Source of the DNA: Beaufortia kweichowensis
Taxonomy: Eukaryota; Chordata; Actinopteri; Cypriniformes; Gastromyzontidae
Assembly: GCA_019155185.1 (NCBI GenBank)
Contig: CM032802.1
Location: 5,184,501-5,248,500 of the forward strand
Length of the DNA: 64,000 bases
Direction: 5' to 3'
This document shows, one piece after another, positions 1 to 17,200 of this stretch. Numbering within the stretch: position 1 is the first letter of the stretch; each line of letters begins with the position of its first letter. Under the pieces are notes generated by a model. That model was not told the DNA's origin and did no database searches. It worked only from the letters and a program-made list of their open reading frames with translations. Made by a program: the position numbers and the translations under genes.

Positions 1-142
1 ATGCTTTTCTATTTTATTTTGTACTTTTACTTTTTCTAGAAAAAAATTATCTTAGGCACAGCTTTTTACTTTCTTATTTATTTCATTTATTTAAAATAAC
101 TATTTCGACTAATTTCTTGACTTGTGTGATTTCTCTTCTCAG

Positions 143-1643
143 GTCCTGTCCCTGACCCAGGCATGGTCAGAATCATTTGTGGTCATCATAACTGGATTGC
201 TGTGGGCTATGCCCAGTTTGTGGTCTGTTACAGGTAGAATTCTCTTGCACTGATGCATATCTAATAGTAGTGGTTATCATACAAGCTGTTTTTAAAGTGT
301 AAAATCATTGTTGTTTTCTCAGGGTTAAAGAGTCTACAGGATGGCAGCAGGTTTTTACGAGCCCTCGGCTGGACTGGGTGATTGACAGGATTGCTCTTAA
401 TGCTAAAGTCATGGGTGGTTCACTTGGGGACAACGATAAGATGGTTGCCGTGGCATCAGGCACAGAGATTATATTATGGGCTATCTGTCCTGATGGAAAT
501 GGCAATGAAATTGGTAAGAATGTTTTTTAAAGAAAAGTTTTTCATTTAAATCTTTTCATACACAATAGATTTTCTGTTTACACAGCACTTGTTTAACAAA
601 CCAGTTTAAAAACATATTTCACTTCAGATCTGGTTTAATAAGGATTTGTCTGGAGTTGAAACTTGATTGAAAGGTGTGTTTGGGCTGATCTGTAGGTGTG
701 TTCAGTCTAAATGTGCCGGTGGAGGCTTTATTTTTCGTCGGAAACCAGCTCATTGCCACAAGCCACACAGGTAAAGTGGGAGTGTGGAACGCAGTTACCA
801 AACACTGGCAGGTAATGTGAGACTGACCAATGTTTGCATGTCTTCAACATTGGCTGCATTTATATACAGATCAAGTCTCTGTGTGTTTCTGTCACATTTA
901 AAATGTAATTGATGTTGTAATGAAAAGTGAAGGAGAGGTTTTTATTTCCTGACGTTTCCATTTGTCTTCATGCAGAACCAGGATGTGGTTCCCATTAACA
1001 GTTATGACACAGCAGGATCTTTCCTCATTTTGGGCTGTAATAATGGATCTATTTATTACATAGGTACAACTCAAATGTTACACAGTGTTTTAAATAATCT
1101 TATTTTTTGTTTCACATTCAGTATACTTTATTGGTCTGGTCACTAATTTATTGTCTGTGTGATTCAGACGTCCAGAAGTTTCCCCTGCGGATGAAGGATA
1201 ATGATTTGTTGGTGACTGAACTGTATCGAGACCCCAGTGAAGATGCTATCACTGCTCTGAGCGTCTACCTGACACCCAAAACAAGTAACACAATCTCATT
1301 TTCTTTATCACATACAAACTTAGACTAGACTGGCACCCCCACAGTAGCTCTTAATCACTAGCAGTCTATAACACAGATCCTTGACTTTCCAATTCACTGA
1401 TCATCACATGTGCTTTTGTTTTTATTAGGTGACAGTGGGAACTGGATCGAGATAGCGTATGGTACCAGTTCAGGCACTGTACGTGTTATAGTACAGCATC
1501 CAGAGACTGTGGGATCTGGTCCACAGCTCTTTCAGACCTTCTCAGTACACCGCAGCCCTGTTACCAAAATCATGCTGTCTGAAAAACATCTAATTTCTGG
1601 TAAGTATATATATACATATATACATATATACATATATACATAT

Positions 1644-1709
<66 letters not shown>

Positions 1710-3411
1710 TGTAGATATGGAGTAAGTCCACTGAAAATCTTAATTTCACTTTTTTTTTGTGCAGTATGTGCCGACAACAATCACGTCCGTACATGGACGG
1801 TGACACGTTTCCGAGGCATGATCTCCACCCAGCCTGGCTCCACCCCTCTTACTTCCTTTAAGATCCTCTCATTGGATGATATTGATGGTCATGGAGGCTG
1901 TTCGGCTGGCACTGAAATAGGTGGGATGGAAGGAGACCCAAAAGCCTTCCTTAATTATGAAATTACATTTACCTGGACTTTACTAGTTAACTAGTGTTAA
2001 CTATTTATTCTGTGTTCAGGTCCGTATGGTGAGAGAGATGAGCAGCAGGTGTTTATCCAGCGTGTGGTTCCTGACACTGATAAACTCTACGTGAGGCTCT
2101 CTTCAAATGGGAAAAGGTCAGTTATTATATTTTTAACCATCATACTACATTACAGCACATGCACTTTACACATCTTTTTCTTTTGAAGGGTGTGTGAAGT
2201 GCGTTCAGTTGATGGGACCTCCATCACAGCATTTGTGGTTCATGAATGTGAGGGATCCAGCCGGATTGGTTCCAGACCCCGCCGGTACCTCTTCAGTGGT
2301 CACAGTAACGGCAGCATCCAAATGTGGGATCTTACTACGGCAATGGAGATTGCAGGAAAAGTGGATATCAAAGGTAAAAAACGAGGGGAGAGACAGAGCA
2401 AATTAGTCAATATGGATTCAATACATACAGTATGCATTCTGTAGGGATCTGAAGGGACTGACAGGACATTTGGGTTTTACATATTTTACATTTCTTTGAT
2501 TATATATTTTCTGCTCTATATTTGATTGTCTGTTTTTTTGTGTTAAAGCTCTTGGTGGTCCCACTGAAGAGGAGCTATTGGAACTGTTGGACCAGTGTGA
2601 TCTTGCTTTGACTCGAACCCCAGACATGAGTCCTGCCGTCTCTCTCACGCACTCCTCTCGCAACTCGACCTGCAGGTACACACACCTAACTAACTCTAAT
2701 TCACAAAAAATAATGCTCTTCTCTCCATTACCAATAGATGGCACTGTATTCTTATTTACATTTTCTCTCCTCAGTCTGCAGTCACAGTTAAGTGAGAGCG
2801 GCCGAGCTGGTGCTAATTTCCGAGGCCCTGTTCCTCTAAATGGCAGTCTGCCTCGTCACCCCCCTTTACTACCCCTCAGCAAACCTCGTGAGCTCCCGTC
2901 CCACCTCGGCCTCAGCCAGTCCTCTCTCGCCAGTAACGCCAGTGGCAGCAACAGCCCCCACCCGAACCGGGCACCACTAGAGCGTGAAAAAGATCGTGAT
3001 GGCCTCGGAGCTATCCGAAGAGGAAGCTTTGTGGAACGCTGTCAAGAAAGAGCCAAGTGCTCGGATTTAGGTGGTCTGGACGCGGGGAGGCGAAGTTTAG
3101 CGGTGTGCAGTGAGCTCGAAGCGAGGCTCGGCCTCAGGATGCAGTCGTCATTCTCCGCCCTGCCGGCATCCTGCTTGTCGACACCGACGTCATCTGCATC
3201 ATCACTGATGAGAAGACCTGCTCCTGCCACACCAAGCCCCACCCCTTCACCTGTCAGTCCAGCAAGATCACAGACTCCGGTGTCTCCAAGACGACCTCTC
3301 ACGTCTCCCACCAGTGAGACGCCACCCAGTGAGAACGGGACTGACCGTGAAAGCCCCGCCTCTCCATCTTCCACCAGCCCCAAACCTCATATGAATGAAA
3401 CTAGCTTCTGA
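143..3411 (+). CDS. shkbp1: SH3KBP1-binding protein 1 (SHKBP1), C-terminal 11 coding exons, partial at 5' end
   Basis: Exons: 143-233, 323-513, 696-811, 976-1063, 1168-1284, 1429-1599, 1765-1920, 2020-2116, 2189-2373, 2549-2675, 2775-3411. All have GT-AG borders and join in phase to about 657 residues ending in TGA at 3409-3411. The N-terminal BTB domain lies left of the window. Visible are the WD-like repeat segments ([47 protein letters not shown]). The Ser/Pro-rich tail has GSFVERCQE, a PVSPRRP motif suited to SH3 binding, and a NETSF terminus as in mammalian SHKBP1. In mammals SHKBP1 binds CIN85 (SH3KBP1) and slows EGFR degradation. The paralogue KCTD3 is the alternative; the ltbp4 neighbour favours SHKBP1. 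The tail is longer than I remember for mammals. Confidence 0.85.
1605..1707. repeat. TA/TACA dinucleotide microsatellite in shkbp1 intron
   Basis: About 100 bases of TA and TATACA units begin five bases after the donor GT that follows exon 1429-1599. The tract accounts for the Tyr/Ile-rich open frames seen here, which are not genes. Confidence 0.95.
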
Positions 3412-4817
3412 TAGGCTTTCTTCTGAAGAAATTCAGCAAGAAAACCTTTCTTTTACTTGAAGAATGTCTTCCACTGGTCAAAAAGATGATTTTTTTCTTT
3501 TTAAACAGTACTCTCAAAAATGCAGAGTGCCTTATAATATTGAATGTGATGTCGCATGTAGATGCTAAAACTACAGTCCATGAGACTTTCTAAGAAAAAT
3601 GGACAAACAAATTATTGTTTGTTCATTATGTACATTTACTAACACTCTGTAATTGTATTAAAGTGAAGGCAGATTTGTTCAGTTACACTATACAACAATG
3701 GTATAGCTTTAACTTTGTGAGGCTGTCGTATTTAAAACATCACACTGGTTGTTTGTGAACTAGCTAATGTCAAATGTTAAGAATATATCTTAACATTGTT
3801 CATAGATGTCACTGTAGCCGTAATGCATAAATATTGCAGAATTTAAATGGTGCTTATTTTATGCAACATTTGCTTTAAAATGGCCGCAAGGCAGATTTAA
3901 CCACTTCTCAGTTGTTAACAGACCAATAATTTGTTGTTTAGTTAGCCTTTGCTATCATATTGGGTAACTGTTATACGTTATAATGTCTTAAACTGGATAA
4001 ATTAGAATTTACATATCTGAAAAAATTAAATGGAAAATGTTATGAGTAGCTTACAGTGACCTCACGTTCATTCTGTACAGTCAGTTGTGTTACAGACAAC
4101 ACTGGAAAAATTATATATAGTGTCACACAACACTGGCCACAATGTCTGCATATGAAATGTAAACTCTATCAGTTGGCAGTTTACATTAAACCGCATAGGA
4201 GTGGGTTGTTGTGGGTAAATTAAAGGGTAAACGGGGGCTGTTACTGTACTACCAGCATGCATTTGTATATACAGTAGTATCTTACACCATGCAAATAGCT
4301 TTTCTCCTATGTTAGAGTGTCTAAACATTCAGGCTTGATTTCACAGACAGGTCTTAGTTTAAATTTAAGTAGCTTTTGTAAATGTGCCTTAGAAAAAGTA
4401 TTACTAGTGTGCAGCTTGAGACAAAACAATTGTATATTTTAACATATGTCTGTAAAAGTTGTTTCCAGTAAAGACAGCTCAAACATGCATTAGTCTGAGG
4501 TTGAGCTTTGTTTGTGAAACCAGGCCTCGGTGATCTTGTTCACATGACATATTTTTGTATTACAAAACCTAAAACCTTTGCTGTAAATGTACAACTGCGT
4601 TTCATTTTATATTTGTGCTTTTAATCTAAGACGTTTATGATTACAAATGTGGTATATATATATATATATATGTTATATACCAGCTGTTGGTGTATCATTT
4701 ATATGTAGCTGTCATTGATCATACAAAAGGAATTTGTTTTGGTGTTGTGCCGAAGAATCTAAAATCTTCCAGTATGTTTAACATGAGCCAATTGATAAGT
4801 TGCTTTTTCCACAACAT

Positions 4818-4823
4818 AATAAA
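4818..4823 (+). terminator. candidate polyadenylation signal of shkbp1
   Basis: Canonical AATAAA about 1.4 kb after the shkbp1 stop. Several other AATAAA hexamers lie about 100 bases further on, so the site actually used is uncertain. Confidence 0.4.
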
Positions 4824-5257
4824 AACAATCTGTGCTTAGAGATCATAATGCTTTAAAAAAAACACTCTTCAAAATTCCAAAAAATAGTTTATTTTTATAT
4901 AAATAGTTGTAGATGGATAGTATTTAATAAATTAGACAATAAATAAAAAGGCATATTACTCCATAGCAAGACAATGTGCAGTACTACAGACATGTATTAT
5001 TCAAGTTCATGATACTGTGCTTTTGATTGCTGTAGCAGTTTTGCAAATATAAAGCTTTGTCCGCATATATTCAAGTTTATACCAAATTTCTGAATCTAGA
5101 TTCTAATAGATACAAAATGATGTTGATATATCATAAAACACCACAAATACAGTAGCTACATCTAGACTATTGCCAACACCATATCAAATGATAATCTCCT
5201 TGAATTTTATACTAAAAATTTTTTATACAAGATCGTGCCTTTATCGAGAGAGTGATA

Positions 5258-5469
5258 TTAAAGCAATAATTTACCCCCAAAAATGAAACTTTTAACATTA
5301 TTTGTGTCGTTTCAACTCCATACTATTTTCTTTCTTTAGATGATGACATGATGCAAACTTTCCTTGATCACACAATTTTTGTTGAAATTTCTTCTCCTGT
5401 GTTTAGCTAAAGAAAAAATAATATGGGTTGATGATAACAAGTTTCATTTTTGTTGAACGATCCCTTTAA
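5258..5469. repeat. foldback (MITE-like) interspersed repeat, copy 1
   Basis: The ends are imperfect inverted repeats: TTAAAG...CCCAAAAATGAAAC at the left and GTTTCATTTTTG...CCCTTTAA at the right. Four relatives lie elsewhere in the window (23300, 38636, 43452, 54072). The family resembles the very abundant cyprinid element that starts AATAGTTCACCCAAAAATG. Confidence 0.6.
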
Positions 5470-5526
5470 GCTTTCATCTGCAAGTGCAGTATAGCTGCCT
5501 GAGCTCTCCAAAGAGTTGCTCCAACT

Positions 5527-5532
5527 TTTATT
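5527..5532 (-). terminator. candidate polyadenylation signal of esrrd
   Basis: AATAAA read on the minus strand, about 145 bases after the family-expected stop codon at 5677-5679. Confidence 0.45.
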
Positions 5533-5676
5533 TACTGATGCATGTTTGAAAAGAGTTTGTCCTTCAACAGTTTCCCAAGAGGAATCCTTCCACTGATTCC
5601 CATGTAAAGGTTTAGCTGCCTTATGATGACATCACTGTCTACCCCACTGGCTTCCTTCATTCTAGACCGGTCTAGT

Positions 5677-5780
5677 CTAAATCTTGGCATCCAGCATCTC
5701 CAAAAAGAGTTTGTGCATTGGTATGTGGCCCTCAGTGTGTAGTCGACAGAAGCAGCGGACGGCTCTGTGAGCGGTCTGTC

Positions 5781-5783
<3 letters not shown>
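5677..5783 (-). pseudogene. esrrd: Out-of-frame AF-2/helix 12 coding remnant of the ERR gene
   Basis: This is the tail of the last ERR exon beyond the in-frame stop. Read one base back it encodes LRQTAHRAV..., then [14 protein letters not shown] and TAG, an intact-looking ERR helix 10-12. One base is missing near 5781-5790, beside runs of AAA and GGGG on the plus strand. It could be an assembly error, an allele or a true loss. Confidence 0.7.
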
Positions 5784-10251
<4,468 letters not shown>

Positions 10252-10534
10252 AACTAACTTTCCCCAGAGACTGTGACTATGAAATGTCTGTTACCAAGAG
10301 ATGAAAAAGAGAGAGAGTAGAGAGAGCAGTAGAGATGAGAGGGAGGGAAGAGTGCTGACACACTAACCAGTACCTCCACAGATTGAGGTTTATTTAACTG
10401 ATGCACTGGGTTGGGCGGGGTCAAGCTGTCTAATCCAGATGCATGCTGATTAAAACCCTATTGATGAGTTCTCATAACTGACAGGTCAAATCCTCGAAAA
10501 CGACAATGCATGCAGACTGACTGCAAATCACTCG

Positions 10535-10543
10535 ATCAAGGCC
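10535..10543 (+). promoter_or_regulatory. ERR-response-element-like site upstream of esrrd
   Basis: TCAAGGCCA differs by one base from the ERR consensus TCAAGGTCA, and an AGGTCA half-site lies about 50 bases away near 10480. Its position about 290 bases upstream of the start codon would suit autoregulation, but nine-base matches are common by chance. Confidence 0.25.
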
Positions 10544-13170
10544 AGTTGTTATTTTTATATGTGCATACATCATGATACAAGTCTAGGAATAAATAAAAAG
10601 TGTATATGCATCATTTTTGAAAAGTATATATTTGTGTTAAATTTTCCATTGTATCCCTCCACATTGCCTGTAGTTTAGTGATAAAGGCCCCACCCCAATG
10701 TGTTTTGTTGTATGTAAATAAATACAAAGACATTCCTTATCTGCAGTTGGCTGAGTACACCAACAAACCACTCCCAGAAAATCATTGTCATTTCCTTGTT
10801 GCTGCTTTTATTGTTGACAGTGTCCACTTTGAGCTGTCTTTACTAGAATAACAGGAACTCTACATCACTAGTAAAGAGCTGAACTCAATGCTGGTCCAAT
10901 CAGATTCCTTGATTCATTATCAATCTCATATCAGTATCAGAAAAGGGACCATTTAATCAATTTATTTATTTTGTTTATTAAATGCAACCTGATTGTCTGT
11001 TTGTTGCATTGATCATGGGAAAGGCTCCATATTAATTTTATGAAACCCAAAATTGAATTCAAAATTGTACTGGTGTAATTTTGATTGCACAGTGTTGTCA
11101 AAGCAAAAACACAATCAGAATATTTGAATTAGGTTATTTATATTTTTAATATGTGGTGATGTGATGGATGATAGTTTTGTGCAGATGTGAGGATTAAGTA
11201 AGGATGCACTTTACAAATTATTTTATGCAATTACAAATATGGTGATGTCAGTCATAAAGATAAGGCCCAAAATTCAGCTGAAGTCTTTGCACTGAATTGT
11301 AACAACTGTAATTGTAAGAAATGTAATCTATTAATGTATTCATAAAATGTTAATTCATCTTTAAGTATGTTTATATATGTTTTATGTATAATTATTTATG
11401 TATGATTATTATTAAGTTCTAATTGTATTTTATATCTTTATATTTTATATCTAAATTTACAAAGCACAAAACGGTTTGCTTGTTAATTGTTTGATAAGAA
11501 AATGTCATTTTTTATGCATGTTGATTAAAAATTCTCATTACACTTTTTAAATCTCTTTGTTTTTCCCAGGGAGGATTAAAGCAGTTTATAGATTTGGGGC
11601 GTTCCACTCACTATGTTGACCCTATTTTGGGTGTGAGGTGATGACCCTGTTTTGGAGCATTATGGAACACTGACCCATTTCTGACCCAGCGCAAGCAGTA
11701 TCCATCTCAGGCAGGTGAGAGGATTAACGTCTAGGCCGCCAAGTAACACCTGTCTTGTTCTGCACAGGCCTTAATCCAAGAAAGGCATCCTCAGCAACAA
11801 ATTGAGACAATTAGTTTTGGCAAACATTCTGTAACAGTGAGCACACATGCCATAATCGCTTACTATATGAATGCCACGCCCCCTAAAAGGCCCCTTCTGT
11901 CTTTTGGGCACAAGAAAAAACACTTTCTCTATGAGATCTGTTCTCAAAACTGTTCTTAAAAAAGAAATTGTTGGTCATTTTTTTATTTTAGGATAAAAAG
12001 GACATTTTTAAGATTCACCCACAAACAAGTGAGATTGATCCATATCAGACCAAAGTTTGGAAATCAATGCATTTAGTAACATCCCCCATTTAGTGCCATA
12101 GGCTACGTCATAACCTAACTGAATCCAAGAACTTTGACCTAAAACTCAACCATAAACATTCAGCAGCCAATTCAGATCTGGTGTTTTAGGTGTGTGTGTG
12201 TAATGCACTCACTTCAACCCAGTGTTTAACCTAAACACAGCAAAACACTATCAACAAACGAGGATCAGAGGAGGTTTATATGGAAAACTGAAATTCTCCA
12301 GTAGATTTTGTTGGGTGGTAACATGAGGCACAATGGAGAGAAAGCTGATATTCCGCTGCTCGGTGCAATCCACTGAAGTATATTAGGAGTGAAGTGAACC
12401 CTTTTAATCTGCTTGCCGGTGTGATGTGGAGGATTGGCCTATAAAGGAACATATGAGCTGGATTCATATAAACACTAGGAACATTAGGGCCACGCAGTAA
12501 GATAAGCTGGTTACAAACCTTCTCACACAAAGCACGTGAGGCGTTAATGAGAGCACCTAAGAATAACAACAAACAGGATTTTAATTATGCCGGCCTATTT
12601 TAAGGCTCCAAGTCTAAGAATAAAAATCCAAATGTAATTAACAACAAAAGCTTGTCAACAAATAAATACAGAACGCAATCAAATAAAATGTGTGCAAATA
12701 TATTTTTCAAACCGTTTCGACATACAGTAGAAGATATCAAAAACATACATTAAAATATGTACTGTAATAAACATCTAAGACGTCTTTAAAAAAATAGTTG
12801 TTGCGTGAAAACTCACACAACTGAATTTCCCCCACAAACACAGTGCATTGTGTTCCATGAAATAAGATTTGTGGAGAGGACTAGCTTTAACACGACAGAA
12901 AACAAATGGCAGAAAAAGAGAGTTTACAGTAACAGATAATAACATGGTCAGATTTTCTTTTCTCAGACAACAAAGTTATATGACAAAAATAAATTCATGT
13001 AAATATATTTATATATAGTATACATGAAATTGCCTTCATTGATATATGTATATAAATACTGTATAATCATTTCAGTAAACAATACAGATTTTATTGTTTG
13101 CGCCTCTGTTTTTCTGGTTCTTGAATCTTGACATTTGAGCTTTCTACATTCTGAACAAACATCAAAAAAA

Positions 13171-13176
13171 TTTATT
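13171..13176 (-). terminator. candidate ltbp4 polyadenylation signal
   Basis: AATAAA on the minus strand 255 bases after the ltbp4 stop; a second one lies at 13090-13095. The 3' UTR end is therefore likely near 13050-13150. Confidence 0.4.
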
Positions 13177-13430
13177 CCACAGTCAGATCAGTTTTCTAAA
13201 ACAGTATTCAGGTCTTTCACGTGTATGTGATGTGTAAAGCGGCAGTATTACGTTTTTTGATACACACACAAATATTGTAAATAAAGTAAAAAACAATTTA
13301 CATCAATGTGGAGAAAAAAAGAACTAATGACCTGATGGATAGTAACGTCTGGCCTCCAAACTGTGTGGCGGGAAACTGACAGTCCAGTTTTTACACTTAC
13401 GTGATTGTTTGTTTTGTTGGATTTGTGTGC

Positions 13431-14245
13431 TTATGCAGGGATGCAGTGGTTGGGTCTTCGTGACATGATGAATCCCCTGAGACACACGCACCTGTACGAG
13501 CCTTCTGTGTTCACACACTGACCGTTAATACAGTCTATCGTGTCTTCTTCCTCACACTCATTCATATCTACAGGGATAAAATAAACATGCTTTATTTCTT
13601 AACATCTAACGGATGTGTTGTGTACTGCACTTTACATTTTACATTCAAGCTATACATTTTTTGAAATAAAGTACACTTAAGCAGTCATCCCATAAATGGA
13701 CAAAACGAATATAGACTTACAGATAGCAAGTTAGAAAGAACACAGCAAAACTGTACCTATGCATGCCATGGTGGTGATGTCGAGATGGTAACCATCATAA
13801 CAGTCACACGTGTAACCTTCCTCCACACGGATACAGCGGCCATTCTCACAACCCTGAAGGATACCACACTCCTCTGAACTCAGACTTCCATATGGTTCAT
13901 ATCGCCCTAAAACACAACCAAACAGACATAATCACAGTTAAAAGAATCTTTTCTTTTAATCCCGAAAATAAAAACTGTCATTATTACTCACTGTCATAGG
14001 CTCTCCGTGGTCCTTCCCGTCTGTCAGGGAGGACTGGAAATGGGGGCGGGACTCTCCACGTCCCCTCCCCCTCTTCCTCGCCATAGGGGGAATTATCTGG
14101 GAGGGGTGCCAAGCTCAGTGGACGCCCATCTGGGCGGGATGGCAGGGGTCGTGCCTCGAACGCTCGTTCGTTGCGAGGATCCGGGAGCCCGAAGGGTGGG
14201 CCGGGGGCGGTTTCATAATCGTCCTCTTCATAATAACGACTTCCA
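13431..14245 (-). CDS. ltbp4: ltbp4 exons 38-40: end of Pro-rich linker, EGF and final cbEGF
   Basis: Exons 14245-13992, 13906-13757, 13567-13431. The first encodes an acidic, Pro/Arg/Asp-rich stretch starting [16 protein letters not shown]. The second encodes the non-calcium [19 protein letters not shown], the family's penultimate domain. The last encodes [13 protein letters not shown]...CIPA and TAA. The C-terminal domains of LTBPs are the part that binds fibrillin microfibrils. Each join is in phase (phases 1, 1, then stop). Confidence 0.93.
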
Positions 14246-17200
14246 CTGGAAAAAAGTTGCACTCCATGATCAGTTACACAATTTAATCACAGGTTACTAG
14301 TACTTTATTGTTTGTATGTTATATATATAATACAATATAATACTTTATATGTTTAGTGTTTGAATTCTGACAATAATTGAAATGGCCCTTATACAGCCTA
14401 CCCCGTAGATGGCGGTCTGTAGGGGGGGTCTGGAAATCCATATGAAGTAGGTGGTCTTTCTCTCAGGCCAGCTCTCCTTCCTCCTGCCCCAACAGGACTG
14501 TAATCATCATAATCAGTAGGGAAATACTCCGGGCGCTCAGGCAGGGGTTCGGGAAACTCAGGGGGGCCGTAAGGTGGACGGTAACCTCCTCTTCCGGGCT
14601 GCGGTCCCGCACCAAAACGCTCGTAATAACCCGGAGAATAAGGAGGAGGACCCAGTTCATTACACAAAGCCTCATAGGCTTCTGTTCAGGATGCAAACAC
14701 ATTAACAACATCATAATAGTGTTAGAGATTAACGAAGTGGAAAGTACAGATTGCTTGAGTGTGTGTGTTTGTACCTTCATCTCTGCGGGGACAGAGGGCA
14801 CACTGCATAGCCCAAGCTTCACCATACAAACAACAACACTCAGTAAACGTCAGCTGAACTCCCAGCAGAGGACTCTGACATATCAGATTTGCCGTGACAT
14901 GACGCCAACAGACATTTAGGTTCTCATCTACGTAAGCGAAAGATGAGCCTTGTCATTAAAGCAAAATATATCCTTATATCAAAATAATTTAAAAATGCAA
15001 AATATTTATTATTCGGGTATGTAAAATTAATGTTCGAGCATCTCTTACCCACAGTAAGGCCACTTGCATTGACACAGCTGCGCTGTGTGTCATCCAGCAC
15101 CAGGGGTGGCTCACACGTACAGTAATATGAGCCTAATGTATTTACACATATCCCACCAGGACATGAATCTTCACTTTGACATTCATCATTATCTACAGAA
15201 TGAGGGACATTCAGATAAACAGAAAGAAAGAGAGAGAGATTAGTATTTTACACTAAAAATCAATCATAATAAATTTTGATTTTTGTTGTATATCAGCACA
15301 ATAATGTATGAATGATTTTTAATACTTTATTTTTATAATTATTCTGAAGTTATTGTCCTTGGTGTGAATAGCGTTTTACTCTTCAAAATCTTGTATTTTG
15401 CAATATTTGCCTTATGGATGCATTGACCAGCAAGAAAGAGTGAGGCACTTTCTATCATCTTTAAATGAATTCTGCATATGTCTCCCCTAAAATCAGTGCC
15501 GAAAATTCAAGATTCCTTCGGGACTTTGTAATGAATCAGTATGTAGAATACTTTGAATGCTGACCGATACATTCCAGCAGCTCCATGTCATAGTACAGTC
15601 CACTGGGGCAGTAACAAGCGAAGCCAGGAATGTTGTTGACGCACACACCACCCTTACACACCTCCGGATCAAACAGCTTACATTCATCCACATCTGTTCA
15701 GAGATCAACCGCACACATATTAGAAAGAACAAATGCCTAAAAAAGATTTATCACACATATATGCGAGAGTATATAGAGTCTGCTTGATTGTTTGGATTAT
15801 GTTTTACCCCTGTAGCTGAAATCTCCCGTTTCCACGGTAACATGCCCCCTTCCATTGGGACACAGTGATTGGAATTCAGCTAAATGGAGAGAGTTACTAA
15901 TGACGTGAGCTTGCAAAAATGCATTTGACATCATGCAAACAAAAGCAAAGAGCTTATCTAAGAACGTGTGCATTTGTTTACCTGTTCCATGTTGAGGGCA
16001 GATGTCATACTGGCAGAGGAGACCCCAGCCCTGGCCAACCGTACAGCAGCACTCCTGCAGCGTGCTGTTCTGAGTTAATATCTTGCATGAGTAGGGCTCA
16101 GATATGCCGTAGTAACACTCTCTCTGTTCTCCAGGACGAGCTTGAGGAAGAGAGCTAGATCCAGAAGAACCCACTGATCCACGTCCAGCTGTGGAACTTC
16201 CACCAGACTGTCCTGGACGATGTCCTGTGAATCCAGAAACATACTGTAAATTTTTCTTTACTTAATTTTGTTTGTTTGTTTTAGGCATTTTTAAAAATAA
16301 ATATATAAAAAAATTAGTTTATGTTTATTGTTGGTCAAATATTTATTCTTAAAAATTTAAATATGAAATATTAAAGTGAATTATGAATTATCACTTATCA
16401 ATTATCAATTACTTGTACCTTATGGCAAATAATATGCACATTCATGTACAAAATACAAACATTTACATTTAGGCTATGTACTTCACATAAAAAATGAGTA
16501 AATAAATTCTCAAAAAAAAAATCACTTCATTCTGTCTTTATTTCTATTTTAATAAAGAAATATCATTTTGTTGTAATACCAATTCAGCCTTTTGAAAGAT
16601 CAGGTTTCCAGATTATTTAGGTTTTATTTGTAGCAAAACCATAAACTGTAAACTTCAACTGTAATTTTTTTTATTGTCTCAGCATAATAACTATGATATT
16701 TGTAGTGATACAATCTGCCAAAATGGTTACTACACTTATACTATAATAAACCATGTTCATTTTCCAAAATGTAACTGCTGCAAAAACTATAAGAACAAAT
16801 ATAAGAACTGTAACAACTGTAATTCCAGAAGTGCTCTTGTAATTTGATTATTCAGACACTAGAGGGCATCACTGAAACATTGATCATAGTCCTGTATGAC
16901 ATAATCACATGTGTTTACCTGTACTCCCTCTGTTTACACACTTCCCTACTTGTGGGTCAAATTCCTCCTGTACGTTATCACACTCGCATGTGAAAGTTCC
17001 CTCCACATTAAAGCAGCGTGCGGATCCGCACACACCCTGCATCACCTCACACTCATTTATGTCTAGAAAGAGAAACGTCATTGTGACACTGTTTGGCAGC
17101 TTTTTTCATGGCAGACTCATTGAGTTTGACAGGATGCATCTGTGCATGTACATGACTCACCGACACAGGCTTGCCCATCGCCCGTGGACTCGTAGCCCTG

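Larger units (their letters stand above)
3412..5676. other. 3' UTRs of convergent shkbp1 and esrrd
   Basis: No supportable coding sequence. It holds the shkbp1 3' UTR and the end of the opposing ERR transcript. AATAAA on the plus strand at 4818-4823 is a plausible shkbp1 polyadenylation signal, followed by further AATAAA at about 4926-4945. On the minus strand AATAAA at 5527-5532 suits the ERR gene. A short TA run lies near 4652-4671 and a foldback repeat at 5258-5469. Confidence 0.6.
10252..13430. other. esrrd upstream region and ltbp4 3' UTR
   Basis: No coding gene supported. The left part should contain the ERR 5' UTR and promoter: a purine-rich GAGAGA stretch at about 10300-10345 and an ERRE-like site at 10535-10543. 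The right part contains the ltbp4 3' UTR. Minus-strand AATAAA occurs at 13171-13176 and 13090-13095. Any non-coding exon of ERR is not identifiable by eye. Confidence 0.5.

Noticed and set aside
1532..1806. Tyr/Ile-rich minus-strand open frames
   Set aside because: Products of the TA/TACA microsatellite and the antisense of shkbp1 exons.
143..3411. Identification as KCTD3
   Set aside because: KCTD3 is a close paralogue and neighbours an ERR gene in mammals, but the adjacent ltbp4 and the short GSFVERCQE plus NETSF tail layout fit SHKBP1 better. Not fully excluded.
13984..14300. Plus-strand open frame opposite the Pro-rich linker
   Set aside because: Antisense shadow of ltbp4 exon 38.
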